A DNA stretch of 64,000 bases from Boseongicola aestuarii (GCF_900184815.1 NZ_FXXQ01000005.1:1-64000); one strand, 5' to 3'. Counted from the first letter of the stretch, positions 35,819 to 44,461 are shown. Numbers and translations: made by a program. The notes: generated by a model from the sequence alone, not told the origin.

Positions 35819-36619
35819 CTATGGTTGTGAAACCAAACACCGGAAACTTGCACCGAGCCGAACAGAGCCATCGGACTGCAGAAACGGTGCGAAAGCAGCG
35901 GCATAGGCAGACGTCACAGCTTCTTCGCCTGAATGCTCCATTGCCTTTACCGCAACTCCAGCCGAGCACATGCCTCGGACAGCAGTGTCCAGATCTGGGT
36001 AGATCCATTCGCCATCGACATCAAAAACATCCGTCGGCGTCAATCCGGCACTAGAGGCAAATTCCCTAAGTTTGCTCTCATCAGACAAGGCAAAAGGGCC
36101 GGGTGCGCCAGGTGGCGGCGATGGCAGAAGCGGTTTTAGGACTGCCACCAACGAAGCGGCGTCCATGCCTTCGGGGTTGCCCCAGGTCACTATAGCCACG
36201 GTTCCGCCAGGCTTAGTCACCCGTCGGGCTTCCCCCAACGCCAGCGTAGGGTTTCCAGCGTACTGAAATGAATTGAATCCGGTTACAACGTCGAAACTGT
36301 CATCTTCAAACGAAATCTTTTCCAGATCGCCAAGTTGAAAATCGGCCTTTGGTACCCGCTCCTTTGCTATCATCAACAAGGCTTCTGAGGCATCAATGCC
36401 GGACACATCGGCACCAAGGTTTGCCGCCAAACTGGCGGCCATTCCAGAACCGCAGCCCACATCCAAATAACGTGTTGTATTGCCGACTTCTGCACGTTTA
36501 AGGACTTCGTGATAAACGGGGAGGCAAGACTGCTCTTGAATCTCTGCCCAGTCGCGTGCGCGAGCGCCCCAAAGTTGCCCGTTCACTTTCGCCGTTGTTG
36601 GTTTGCGTTCGATGTCCAT
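35819..36619 (-). CDS. Class I SAM-dependent methyltransferase
   Basis: The 266-residue protein starts at ATG 36619 with AAGGAGG seven bases upstream. Motif I is YLDVGCGSGMAASLAANLGA, then VSGIDASEALL, FQLGDLEKISFEDDSFDVV, and motif III-like RVTKPGGTVAIVTWG. The fold is that of UbiE/Methyltransf_11 small-molecule methyltransferases. Substrate unknown. It is divergent from an HxlR-type regulator, which probably controls it. Confidence 0.88.
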   Translation of the reverse strand: MDIERKPTTAKVNGQLWGARARDWAEIQEQSCLPVYHEVLKRAEVGNTTRYLDVGCGSGMAASLAANLGADVSGIDASEALLMIAKERVPKADFQLGDLEKISFEDDSFDVVTGFNSFQYAGNPTLALGEARRVTKPGGTVAIVTWGNPEGMDAASLVAVLKPLLPSPPPGAPGPFALSDESKLREFASSAGLTPTDVFDVDGEWIYPDLDTAVRGMCSAGVAVKAMEHSGEEAVTSAYAAAFAPFLQSDGSVRLGASFRCLVSQP

Positions 36620-36802
36620 ATTCAACCTCCTTCAGTTTGTGTGCTTATGAGAATATTGCTCAAGAAATCCTCCTTGCCGTTGATGAGAAACGCTTAGACG
36701 ACAAGTTCGGCAGCGATCCAGTCCGAGATCTGAACCTATAGGTACAGAAACTGCACTTGTGGAGCTTGAGGTCGCCGATGATACTGATGCAGGGAGCAAT
36801 AA

Positions 36803-37534
36803 ATGAAAAAAACTATGTATGGGCAGTATTGCCCAATCGCCCTTTCTATTGAAATCCTAGGCGGGCGCTGGACCATGCTGATCATCCGAGAATTGCTCTC
36901 CGGATCGAGGCGTTTCAATGACATTCATCGCGGCGTCCCGTTGATGTCGCGCTCGTTACTTTCGGAACGCTTGAAGGACCTTGAAGCCGCAAAATTGATT
37001 GAGCGATCGCACTCCGCACGATCAGGTCATGCTGAGTACATTTTGTCCGACGCAGGACAGGCCTTGCTGCCAGTCATCTCTTCTGTTGGAAAGTGGGGGC
37101 AAGAATGGGTGAACAAGTCAGTCGTTTTGGATGAGATCGACGGCGGTTATCTTATGTGGAGTATTCGAAACTCCGCCTCATGGATCGAGGACATGGGTCC
37201 ACGGATGGTTGCCCGTTTTGAATTCAAGGATGAGATAGAAAAGAAACGGGTACATTGGCTCGTCATCGAAGAGAACGATATCGATATTTGCTATGTTGAT
37301 CCCGGCCTGGAAGTGGATACTTGGATCGAAACAAATCTTCGCTCAATGGTCGAAGTCTGGATGGGGTGGCGACCACTGAAGGATGCCCTGTCCGCAGGTG
37401 ACATTGCAATTTACGGTGCATCAGACCTCACTCAAGACCCTCTACGTTGGATTGGGCAAAGCCCGGTGGCCGGCATTTCGCAGCGCCCAAGCGAAGAGCA
37501 GGTATTGGTGATGATTGAAAAAGTCAGGGCATAG
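36803..37534 (+). CDS. HxlR-family transcriptional regulator with C-terminal sterol-carrier-like domain
   Basis: The 243-residue protein has an N-terminal winged helix (YCPIALSIEILGGRWTMLII, RFNDIHRGVPLMSRSLLSER, LIERSHSARSGHAEYILSDA) of the HxlR/MarR type. About 130 further residues resemble the SCP2-like domain of some longer HxlR proteins. The Cys in QYCP is at the position used for redox sensing in some relatives. It is divergently arranged with the methyltransferase gene, with the shared promoter region at 36626-36802. Confidence 0.82.
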   Translation: MKKTMYGQYCPIALSIEILGGRWTMLIIRELLSGSRRFNDIHRGVPLMSRSLLSERLKDLEAAKLIERSHSARSGHAEYILSDAGQALLPVISSVGKWGQEWVNKSVVLDEIDGGYLMWSIRNSASWIEDMGPRMVARFEFKDEIEKKRVHWLVIEENDIDICYVDPGLEVDTWIETNLRSMVEVWMGWRPLKDALSAGDIAIYGASDLTQDPLRWIGQSPVAGISQRPSEEQVLVMIEKVRA

Positions 37535-38084
37535 TCTGGGTAGCGGGACCGAAGCCTGCGCTAAACTCGTTTGGGATAGTGCCAAGCATATGCGTGAACG
37601 GTTCCCGGTAAATCAATCACAACGGGAATAACCAGGTACAAAACAACATCGCCTTGGCCGGTCACTATGGGCTCTAAGTCGTCATTCGCTGCGCCGTGCA
37701 CGAACGTCCGCTATCGGAAAAACTGAAGACACTACCTGCTTGCCGAGGGGTGTTCATAAACCAAGCCTTCAGTATTGAATTTAACAATCTTAACGCTGAT
37801 CACTTCGAGACTAACCCTATAAGTCAACCTCCTGCCGTCATTCTTTTGAAGACCAAAGTTAGTGGTTTTCTAGGAAGCCTCCTTAACGTGAATCGGCGCT
37901 AAAGTTTAAACCTTAAGCCTCTATATAAATTCCTATAGTGCCTTCAGGTTTAGATTTTACTTAATCCTTAAGGATATATTCAATCCTTCATACTGAAGGT
38001 TACTATAAGATTAGGAGTGCTTAACTTGCCTCCTTAGTGGCATGTCTTCTCTCCAAACCACAGGGCAAGTACCGGGGCACCGAT
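37535..38084. other. Intergenic AT-rich region with CCTTAA/CCTTC repeats; possible replication origin
   Basis: About 550 bases without a gene. The left part holds repeat copy B (37664-37712). From about 37880 to 38030 the DNA becomes strongly AT-rich with CCTTAA at 37884, 37914 and 37965, the palindrome ATCCTTAAGGAT, CCTTCATACTGAAGG, and CCTTCAGG. It lies next to the helicase gene. Iteron-like origin or operator are both possible; not proven. Confidence 0.35.
37664..37712. repeat. Dispersed ~50-bp repeat, copy B
   Basis: GGGCTC (37669) - CATTCGCTGCGC - GAACGTCCGCT, same order and spacing as copy A at 34691-34740. Confidence 0.5.
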
Positions 38085-39791
38085 TCAGCCTTTGACACGA
38101 ACGAACTTGCTTGGCGCAACAGGTCGTCCTGGCTTGCCTCTTATCCACTTCCATCCAGGGAAACGAGAGAGGTTGTCTTCAATCTGCTTTTTCGGTTTTG
38201 CTCCGCTAATATTTATGCCTACCGCCTTAAGGTCTTCAGCCGTAACGATATCAGCCTCAGTTTCTGAAAGATGAGCTTGAATGGCCCCCAGGCGACCACG
38301 AACATACTTGTTCGGCTCATAGGGCTTGCCGTCGATAGTCTTGAGCTGAATGCCGGGTAATAGGATTGGCAGAAGATTGTAGAAGATCTCACCGTCGATC
38401 ATGCAGTATAGCTCCATAGAGTCAGCTAGAGCGACACCGCCGACATCTGACACATTTCGACACGACCCGCGAGCAACCATCTGCTTGAAGAAACGCGAAT
38501 GGTGCAGTTCTTCCAATTGGCGCATTAGGCTACCTCTAGTATTTTGTCCCCTCTCTAGCTCCTCCGCAGTCATTTCTTCAACGCCGCTGTGACCATAGTA
38601 ATCCGCAAGGTAAGCATCCTTCGGAAGGTGATGCTCCCCGGCAATGACGACCTTGGTGCAATCCCGATACTCATTTGAGCCGACGTCCACCCCCCAGTAG
38701 GTGGTTTTCACTTCGGGCGCAGCCTTCTGTGCGTGCTTTACGAGGTCTTTATTTGTTATCAGTAGCGTGTTTTCGCCATCAGTGCCGCAGACGTCACGTA
38801 CCGCATTTGAGAATAGTCTGACCTGATCTGGATCGGATAAGATTTCTTTCTTGTACTTTGAGACGCCTGAGGGACGTGGAACGAGGTACGCCGTCACTTG
38901 GGAGTAATCAACTTCAGGTCCGTCTCGGCTGATCGGTCCAGTGGCATGTGGCGCAAATTGATAGCCCTCGTAGGGAGCTGTGGCGCTGAATATAATCGCA
39001 TGCTCTTGGTACGGCAGGGAATACTGGAACCAATGCCATGCGACATGCCGCCGATTGGATTGAAACGCTGTTCCTCGATGGATCATCTCTGCAAGAAGCT
39101 TGATCTTCTCGCCAGCCGCCGTGCGTGGTGAGCAGTCTCGCACCTTATCTACCCATTCAGGGATTCCAATCGGCGTGAGTCCGTCTTCTGATTGCGATGA
39201 GGCCCAAGCGTCAGCTTCCTTGAATACTGCGCCATTGACACCGACCTTCGCCTCTTGCTCGAAGGCCTGTCTGAAATGACTGCCATAGACGTAGTCTGAC
39301 TTCACTGGACCAGGGTCCTCATCAATCAGAACCAAGTCTCTAGCACCAATCCAGCCTTCAGCTTCCTTGCCGCAGTTGTGGGTTACGATAAGGACCCGCT
39401 TTTTTACTGCCTCGGACTTTGTGAACCAGACTGACGGATCAAACCTAGGGTCTTTCTCAGCCTTATCTGGGTCATGGGTTTGCGTCCAAACCCCAACCTC
39501 GCCCGGACAAAGGTCTTCCATGGCTTGATACATTTGGTCAGCATCCAGCTTGGTTGGCACCATAATCAGAACCGTCGTGTCCTTCGGCAGCCGGGGTATT
39601 GCCTTCTGAAAGCCCGTCGTCTTTCCCAACCCAGTGTCAGCCGCAAAGAACATCAGCCGACCGGGGTTAGCCAGACGCTGAAGAATGCGCTGGTACACTT
39701 CCTCTTGGACCGCCTCGAGCAGTCCAACGGCAGGGATTTCGATCGCTTCGACCTCGTTGATCCAGTAGTCGTGTGCACTGTAAATCTTCAT
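38085..39791 (-). CDS. SF2-type helicase/ATPase of the tRNA-Cys element
   Basis: The 568-residue protein shows Walker A ADTGLGKTT (K57), motif Ia-like VLIMVPTKLDADQMY, the DExx box LVLIDEDPG, motif III AIIFSATAP, and a second RecA-like half with LLITNKDLVKHAQ and ARGSCRNVSD. This is the helicase superfamily 2 order, with DEDP in place of DEAD/DEAH. The tail (PGWKWIRGKPGRP) is basic. It ends the minus-strand operon 40288-38085 after two small proteins. A replication role for the element is a fair inference; a defence role cannot be excluded. Confidence 0.75.
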   Translation of the reverse strand: MKIYSAHDYWINEVEAIEIPAVGLLEAVQEEVYQRILQRLANPGRLMFFAADTGLGKTTGFQKAIPRLPKDTTVLIMVPTKLDADQMYQAMEDLCPGEVGVWTQTHDPDKAEKDPRFDPSVWFTKSEAVKKRVLIVTHNCGKEAEGWIGARDLVLIDEDPGPVKSDYVYGSHFRQAFEQEAKVGVNGAVFKEADAWASSQSEDGLTPIGIPEWVDKVRDCSPRTAAGEKIKLLAEMIHRGTAFQSNRRHVAWHWFQYSLPYQEHAIIFSATAPYEGYQFAPHATGPISRDGPEVDYSQVTAYLVPRPSGVSKYKKEILSDPDQVRLFSNAVRDVCGTDGENTLLITNKDLVKHAQKAAPEVKTTYWGVDVGSNEYRDCTKVVIAGEHHLPKDAYLADYYGHSGVEEMTAEELERGQNTRGSLMRQLEELHHSRFFKQMVARGSCRNVSDVGGVALADSMELYCMIDGEIFYNLLPILLPGIQLKTIDGKPYEPNKYVRGRLGAIQAHLSETEADIVTAEDLKAVGINISGAKPKKQIEDNLSRFPGWKWIRGKPGRPVAPSKFVRVKG

Positions 39792-39797
39792 TGTGCG

Positions 39798-40124
39798 TTA
39801 CCTCACTTTCTTCCTAAACCGCATCGAATGCTCGCCGTCGCTTTCAGCAACTTCGCGGCACGCCCACCATTCTAACGTGTGGTCGTTAACGAAAACCTTG
39901 GTCTCACCCCTCACAAAATGGATCGAGGTATTTGGCGCTTGGCCCTCAAAGATGTAGCCACGGCAGATTTCGCAGCAGCTACGGCTACCAGTGGAGTTAA
40001 GGTCATGGGTTAGGGACTCCGTAGACCGGGGTATTTGCCCTTCTGAGCGGCCTTTGGACTCTCCCGAGGGAGTAGGTACCGGAGAGGCACTAAGAAGCCT
40101 ATGCATGCGGATGGTCATTACCAT
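39798..40124 (-). CDS. Small Cys-containing hypothetical protein
   Basis: The frame of up to 108 residues ends 6 bases before the helicase start and overlaps the upstream small gene by 7 bases, so it fits the operon. The C-terminal half reads SCCEICRGYIFEGQAPNTSI, HFVRGETKVFVNDHTLEWWA, CREVAESDGEH. Its CxxC and later C/H residues suggest a zinc-binding fold. The N-terminal 40 residues are low-complexity Ser/Arg and the true start may be internal. No family recognised. Confidence 0.5.
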   Translation of the reverse strand: MVMTIRMHRLLSASPVPTPSGESKGRSEGQIPRSTESLTHDLNSTGSRSCCEICRGYIFEGQAPNTSIHFVRGETKVFVNDHTLEWWACREVAESDGEHSMRFRKKVR

Positions 40125-40288
40125 TGCGAGTACTCCTCTCCGACGAGAGGCAGGCGCATTCTATACGGACCTAACTCAGTTTCTTGCAGGCAGCGGTTGC
40201 AGTAGGTGTACTGAAAACCGTGATTGTTGATGTGAGGCTTGCCAGCGTTACAGCGGATACAGTTTCTATGGGTCCATTGCTTGGACAT
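40118..40288 (-). CDS. Small zinc-ribbon-like protein
   Basis: The 56-residue product from ATG 40288 (MSKQWTHRNCIRCNAGKPHI) has two CxxC knuckles, CIRC and CNRC, separated by 18 residues, typical of small zinc ribbons. It is the first gene of the operon leading to the helicase. Position right behind an operator-like region suggests an early regulatory or replication-accessory protein. Function not assigned. Confidence 0.55.
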   Translation of the reverse strand: MSKQWTHRNCIRCNAGKPHINNHGFQYTYCNRCLQETELGPYRMRLPLVGEEYSQW

Positions 40289-40401
40289 GGTTTGAATACC
40301 TTTCAAAAAAAGTTCGAACTCCCCCGGCATCATCCGAGAGGGAGCTAATAGGTTTGAGGTTTCTGGCTGGGGCTAGGACCGGTTTGAGAGCCGCGGTTTC
40401 G

Positions 40402-40492
40402 GAAGTCGAAATATGACTTCGTATATAATTAGTATATCACATAAATGCACATATGTCAAGCAAAAAGTACTGATAGTGCACAAATGCACATA
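40402..40492. promoter_or_regulatory. Operator-like repeats before the small-protein/helicase operon
   Basis: An inverted repeat GAAGTC-N7-GACTTC (40402-40420) is followed by AT-rich promoter-like DNA. Two exact copies of AAATGCACATA lie at 40443-40453 and 40482-40492, 39 bases apart. They could be bound by the element's XRE regulator. Confidence 0.5.
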
Positions 40493-40649
40493 CAGGAAGG
40501 AGCAACTTCAGACTCTTAGCAAGGGGCGGCGTACGCAAGGCTTGGACTATTTTTATGGGACTTCCTCGAAGCCTCAATGGATGTATCAAGCGGTAAGGAT
40601 TGCAGAAATCTCCTTAGCAGGCGACCTTTGGTGCCCACCAAGTTACATC

Positions 40650-40682
40650 TGACATTGCAATGGACATTACATCCGACATTAC
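40650..40682. repeat. Right-end integrase arm-type sites
   Basis: TGACATTGC (40650-40658), GGACATTAC (40662-40670) and CGACATTAC (40674-40682) are spaced 12 bases, as at the left end (31366-31398). Confidence 0.65.
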
Positions 40683-40732
40683 GCGTCAATATAAGTATTT
40701 GTTTTTAATTGCTTTTAGATTTCTGAGAGGAG

Positions 40733-40749
40733 TCCGGTACTCGCCTCCA
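40733..40749. repeat. attR of the tRNA-Cys element
   Basis: TCCGGTACTCGCCTCCA, identical to the 3' end of tRNA-Cys at 31308-31324. It marks the right end of the element. Confidence 0.88.
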
Positions 40750-40951
40750 TTTCTTTCCAAATCATAGAGTTATTATTCGGATGTGAGTGCAGTGCAGAGT
40801 GTTACACGAAACTAAATCCCACGCCTTGATAATCTCAGTATATCAATAATCTAGAGGATATCTGAAGTTCTGGTCTGCAGAACGAAAACGGAAATGCCAA
40901 CAAAGTTCTGTATGCAAGGTAGCGACCTAAGGTCTCCTGAGAAATCACCCA

Positions 40952-41551
40952 TCAGTTCGTGACCAAAGGGGTCAATGTATCTCTTCGAGGGTTTGCGTCT
41001 TGCTGCCAGTTTTCAATCACTTCGAAACGGTGAACCAGCATGATGGCCTCCAACAGCAAGCTATCACGCGCAATGAATGCCGCGGTTAGCTCGAGAACAA
41101 CAATTGTGATCAAGGTGACGATTGACGGTAGCAGTCTGCCCACGAAGAATCCTGCCATCATGAACACATAGTCCGAAACCGCATTCAGAACTGAGTCACC
41201 GATATAACCTTGGTTGATCGTCGTGTCGCGAAATTGGTCCAAGACAAAATCCGTGTGCTCAACGAGTTCCCAAGCAGTACCGGTTGATATGGCAATCGCA
41301 AATAGTGCGCCGAATGAGATCTTCGGAAAAACAAGCCTTGCCAACGGCGCTATCATCAAACCATGAACTATGTGGCTCAGAGTATACCAGTCAGCGATGT
41401 GTTGTGAGTTGCCGCTCGACCAGATGGACCCGACCCAGAGGTCAATTTCACCGCAAGTGCAGATGAGCGGTTGTCCCCAAAACCAGAGCGTTGAAGTGAT
41501 GAGCAATCCACCAAGGAATGTAGCTAGGGCAAGTACTCGATAATCGGTCAT
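40952..41551 (-). CDS. UPF0314/DUF2585 family membrane protein
   Basis: The 199-residue protein (ATG 41551, after AGGATC) contains SSGNSQHIADWYTLSHIVHG and ISTGTAWELVEHTDFVLDQF, then RDTTINQGYIGDSVLNAVSD. These are the conserved blocks of the UPF0314 family found in alphaproteobacteria. Several hydrophobic helices place it in the inner membrane. Family function unknown. It is the last of three same-strand genes (pspA-like, YiaAB, this). Confidence 0.85.
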   Translation of the reverse strand: MTDYRVLALATFLGGLLITSTLWFWGQPLICTCGEIDLWVGSIWSSGNSQHIADWYTLSHIVHGLMIAPLARLVFPKISFGALFAIAISTGTAWELVEHTDFVLDQFRDTTINQGYIGDSVLNAVSDYVFMMAGFFVGRLLPSIVTLITIVVLELTAAFIARDSLLLEAIMLVHRFEVIENWQQDANPRRDTLTPLVTN

Positions 41552-41816
41552 TTGATCCTGTCGCTTTCTTTTTTGCTGCTGGCTGCTTCTAAAAGAGCAC
41601 ATCCGTCTGCCATAAGGGGTGGAATTCGGTACGCTTGGTTTTCTGGGCGCGCACCGACGGTAAAATTCGCGAAATTGCTAGGTTCGGGTCATCTTTCGGC
41701 ATCACGCGGGTGGCAATGAAAGCCGATTGGGAGAATTTCCTGCGCGTTCTGGCGCAGGCTGCGCCCTTCGATGAAGAATGCCGGGACATACTGCCATGCC
41801 CCGGCACCCGTGTCTT

Positions 41817-42098
41817 TTAAGAAATCTCTGTCGAACTTGCTTCAGCAAGCAGTCGTTCAGTTTGCGCGTCTTCAATCTTGTTGTGCAGTCGCGCGCTCTC
41901 TTCGGTGTCGCGAAGCGACTTCGAAATAGATACGGTTGAACTGACCAACATGATTGCGGCCATGGCGTAAAAACCCTTGGCAGCAAAGCTTGCATCCAGA
42001 TTGTAGATACCGCCGGCCATTAGCGAACCTGCCAGCAAAAACTGACCGTAGGTGAAGTAGTTCCAGGCAACCGATGGTTTGTTGATATATGCATTCAT
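41817..42098 (-). CDS. YiaA/YiaB two-helix domain protein
   Basis: The 93-residue protein reads NKPSVAWNYFTYGQFLLAGS, then LMAGGIYNLDASFAAKGFYA and MAAIMLVSSTVSISKSLRD, the YiaAB two-helix inner-membrane domain. The tail is charged. It lies 65 bases downstream of the PspA-like gene, which suggests a shared membrane-stress role. Its own function is unknown. Confidence 0.88.
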   Translation of the reverse strand: MNAYINKPSVAWNYFTYGQFLLAGSLMAGGIYNLDASFAAKGFYAMAAIMLVSSTVSISKSLRDTEESARLHNKIEDAQTERLLAEASSTEIS

Positions 42099-42163
42099 GA
42101 TCTTGGTCCTTCTCTGAAGTGATTTGTGAATTGGGTCTTCGAATTGGTGGACGTCTTGGCGCC

Positions 42164-42844
42164 CTAGTCAGCGGCCTTCTTTTTCAACCGCTCCAGCACC
42201 GATGTTCCGTCTGGATTTAGTGAGGTGCCGCATCCATCTTCAGCTAGGCGTTTGACAAGATCGTCCGCATTGTCAGCCACCGAAAGCTCGACCAATGCAT
42301 CAGCTGTCGCCTCTGCGTGCTCTTGCCGCTCCTGCAATCGCTTTAAGGTAAATTCGGCATCCTTGAGATCGTTCATAATGCCGGATGGCATTGAGCCGCT
42401 CAGTCGCTGAGCTTTGTCCTTGGCTTCCGCCAAGTGCTGCCCTTGTTTCATTTCGCGGAGGCAACCTTCGCTTTCTGCAAGGCACGCCTTCAAACGAACG
42501 ATCTGCGTTTCGTAGGTCGTCACTGCATTTCTTGTCGTATCACGCTCAATTTCGAGCCGTGCGATGGCATCAGCTGCTTCGCTTGCGAGATCTTCGCGTT
42601 CTTTTGCCAAAGCGTCCAACGCCCGCGTTTCAAGGTCAGCGATCTGTGCCTCAATCCGAGTTAGAGCCGCCTTCTCGCGCTCGGCATAAGCCATAACGAC
42701 CGCAACAGATTTACGGGATTTGGCGACGCCTTTTGCTGCGTCGCGCATTTGCTGTCGCAGGAGCGTCATGGCGTTCGCATCAAGCACCGACGTTGAGCTG
42801 TCAGTGACGTGGCCACGAGCCAAGGTCATAAATTGTTTAAACAT
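42164..42844 (-). CDS. PspA/IM30-like membrane stress protein
   Basis: The 226-residue protein starts MFKQFMTLARGHVTDS at ATG 42844. It is nearly all helix with long coiled-coil heptads (residues about 35-190), the layout of PspA/Vipp1. It ends SVLERLKKKAAD. PspA-type proteins assemble on stressed membranes to maintain integrity. Three palindromic operators lie upstream, pointing to a dedicated repressor. The downstream YiaAB gene is probably co-transcribed. Confidence 0.82.
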   Translation of the reverse strand: MFKQFMTLARGHVTDSSTSVLDANAMTLLRQQMRDAAKGVAKSRKSVAVVMAYAEREKAALTRIEAQIADLETRALDALAKEREDLASEAADAIARLEIERDTTRNAVTTYETQIVRLKACLAESEGCLREMKQGQHLAEAKDKAQRLSGSMPSGIMNDLKDAEFTLKRLQERQEHAEATADALVELSVADNADDLVKRLAEDGCGTSLNPDGTSVLERLKKKAAD

Positions 42845-42863
42845 TGTAGCGCCTTTCCATTTG

Positions 42864-42934
42864 TGAACGTTGTTCATGCAATACACCTAAGAGAGTTATG
42901 AACGCTGTTCAAGCTATTTTATGAACATTGTTCA
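42864..42934. promoter_or_regulatory. Three TGAACNNTGTTCA palindromes upstream of the PspA-like gene
   Basis: TGAACGTTGTTCA (42864-42876), TGAACGCTGTTCA (42899-42911) and TGAACATTGTTCA (42922-42934) are near-perfect 13-base palindromes within 71 bases directly upstream of the gene. This is the pattern expected for a TetR-type repressor. No regulator gene is adjacent, so it acts from elsewhere. Confidence 0.8.
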
Positions 42935-43454
42935 TTATTCTTCGGATTAGCGAAGACTTAACCTGTCGAATGAGCCTGCTGACTTAACCGAATTCGGGAG
43001 TCGAAATGCATGAAATCCAAATCAAATACTTGTTTTAAATGGAAATATTCAAAGACGACCCAATCTTTCTTCTGCCACAGAATACCTTTCGAGACGGCAC
43101 GCCTCGAGTCTAATCTATTTTCCGATTGCGATGGAAAGGACGCCGAATTCCTACCGTGCCCCGACCATTTTGACCTCAGAATAACTCTATTTTGCTCTCA
43201 GGGCTTGGAATGATTCGGATTGTCAGCCCTGTAGGTTCAAACGCCTATCTGGGCTCTTTGTCGGTCAGAACTGCTGAAAAACGACCCTTCTTGCACCGCA
43301 CAAAAGTGAGCCGCAACGAAACGGTCATGACGACGAGCACAGTCTCCGCGAAACAGACCAAAGCACGTCTAAAAGCAATTGCTCCGCTTAATTCTCGCTA
43401 ATCGTTCAGATCGTACATATGTTCAGAGTTCAGGAATTTTAGGAGTGGTGGTTC
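42935..43454. other. Intergenic, no gene seen
   Basis: About 520 bases between divergent genes. GTTCAG recurs at about 43403, 43419 and 43427 close to the hydrolase gene and may be regulatory. Short frames here show no family features. Confidence 0.3.
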
Positions 43455-44441
43455 GTGAAACGAATATTGAAGTGGTCCGGAGCCGTGACTCTCTTTACCT
43501 TGATTGGGGCCGCGGCGGTTTTGTTGTTGGGACCTGTCCCTCAAGTTTACCTAACCCCGCAATTCAATGACGAGACTATCGGTGACAATCTTGATGCCTG
43601 GCTTGAGGAACAAGAGCGAGCTTTTCCAGGCATAATACAGGGCACAGAAAAACAAATTGTTTGGGCTGGACCCAAGGGGGTCAAAACGCCTTTGGCTGTC
43701 GTTTACCTGCATGGTTTTTCCGGAACCTCTGTCGATATCAGCCCCGTTCATGATGTGGTCGCGCGAGAACTTGGCGCAAATCTGTATTACTCCCGACTGA
43801 GTGGGCACGGTCTCGACGGGCCTGCCCTGGGTGCAGCCACACCAGAAAGCTGGGTCCGAGATACGGCGGAGGCGCTCGCGATTGGGCGCCGGATAGGTGA
43901 AAAAGTGTTGGTGATCGGGACCTCAACAGGTGGAACCCTTGCCACGATCTCGGCATTAGACTCCACACTTTCGAAAGATATCAGCGGGGTTGTTCTGATC
44001 TCGCCGAATTTTCGAATGAAACCGACGAATGCCCGAATTCTTGACCTTGGCTTTGCCCCGATATGGGCTCCGTTACTGACCGGACCGGAGTATGCCAGCA
44101 CACCAACCTCTGAAGACCATGCGAAGTATTGGACAAATCCGTATCCAATCTCTGCCCTATTCAATGTCGCCACGTTGCTTCGCGCGACGAAGTCACTGGA
44201 CCCGACCAAAACCAACCTGCCCTTACTGGTTCTCTATTCGCCGGACGACCAGGTAGTTGATGTCTCCTATACCAAGTCCTTTCTTGAGAACTGGGGTGGG
44301 CCTTCTCGCTGGGAGGCTCGAAAGATGACGACCGAAGATGACCCACGCTCGCACATGATTACAGGGGATATCAGAAGCCCAGCGCAGACAGACTCTACCA
44401 TTGCGCTTATCTTGGACTGGGAAGCCGGACTGGAGAACTAG
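43455..44441 (+). CDS. Membrane-anchored alpha/beta hydrolase (lysophospholipase-like)
   Basis: The 328-residue protein starts at GTG 43455. An uncleaved-looking N-terminal helix (LFTLIGAAAVLLLGPVPQ) is followed by the hydrolase fold. VVYLHGFSGTS is the oxyanion region, VIGTSTGGTLA the nucleophile elbow GxSxG, LYSPDDQVVD the acid, and SHMITGD the His. The catalytic triad is complete. A lipid or ester substrate at the membrane is likely. It is convergent with the nucleotidyltransferase gene. Confidence 0.82.
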   Translation: MKRILKWSGAVTLFTLIGAAAVLLLGPVPQVYLTPQFNDETIGDNLDAWLEEQERAFPGIIQGTEKQIVWAGPKGVKTPLAVVYLHGFSGTSVDISPVHDVVARELGANLYYSRLSGHGLDGPALGAATPESWVRDTAEALAIGRRIGEKVLVIGTSTGGTLATISALDSTLSKDISGVVLISPNFRMKPTNARILDLGFAPIWAPLLTGPEYASTPTSEDHAKYWTNPYPISALFNVATLLRATKSLDPTKTNLPLLVLYSPDDQVVDVSYTKSFLENWGGPSRWEARKMTTEDDPRSHMITGDIRSPAQTDSTIALILDWEAGLEN

Positions 44442-44461
44442 TTGTAGTCATTTATTGGAAA

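Larger units (their letters stand above)
31308..40749 (+). mobile_element. Integrative element in tRNA-Cys (about 9.4 kb)
   Basis: Bounded by exact 17-bp repeats of the tRNA-Cys 3' end. The integrase gene begins 79 bases inside the left end. Clusters of GGACATTAC-type sites lie next to both ends (31366-31398 and 40650-40682). Cargo: rhodanese, XRE regulator, serine resolvase, methyltransferase/HxlR pair, two small proteins and a helicase. No capsid, terminase or conjugation gene is seen, so it is a genomic island or a satellite-like element, not a full prophage or ICE. Confidence 0.85.

Noticed and set aside
40413-40652. 79-codon plus frame next to attR, considered as an excisionase
   Set aside because: It runs through the AAATGCACATA operator repeats, has no good start, and shows no helix-turn-helix.
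41635-41820. Small plus frame between UPF0314 and YiaAB genes
   Set aside because: No ribosome site and no recognisable family; treated as intergenic.
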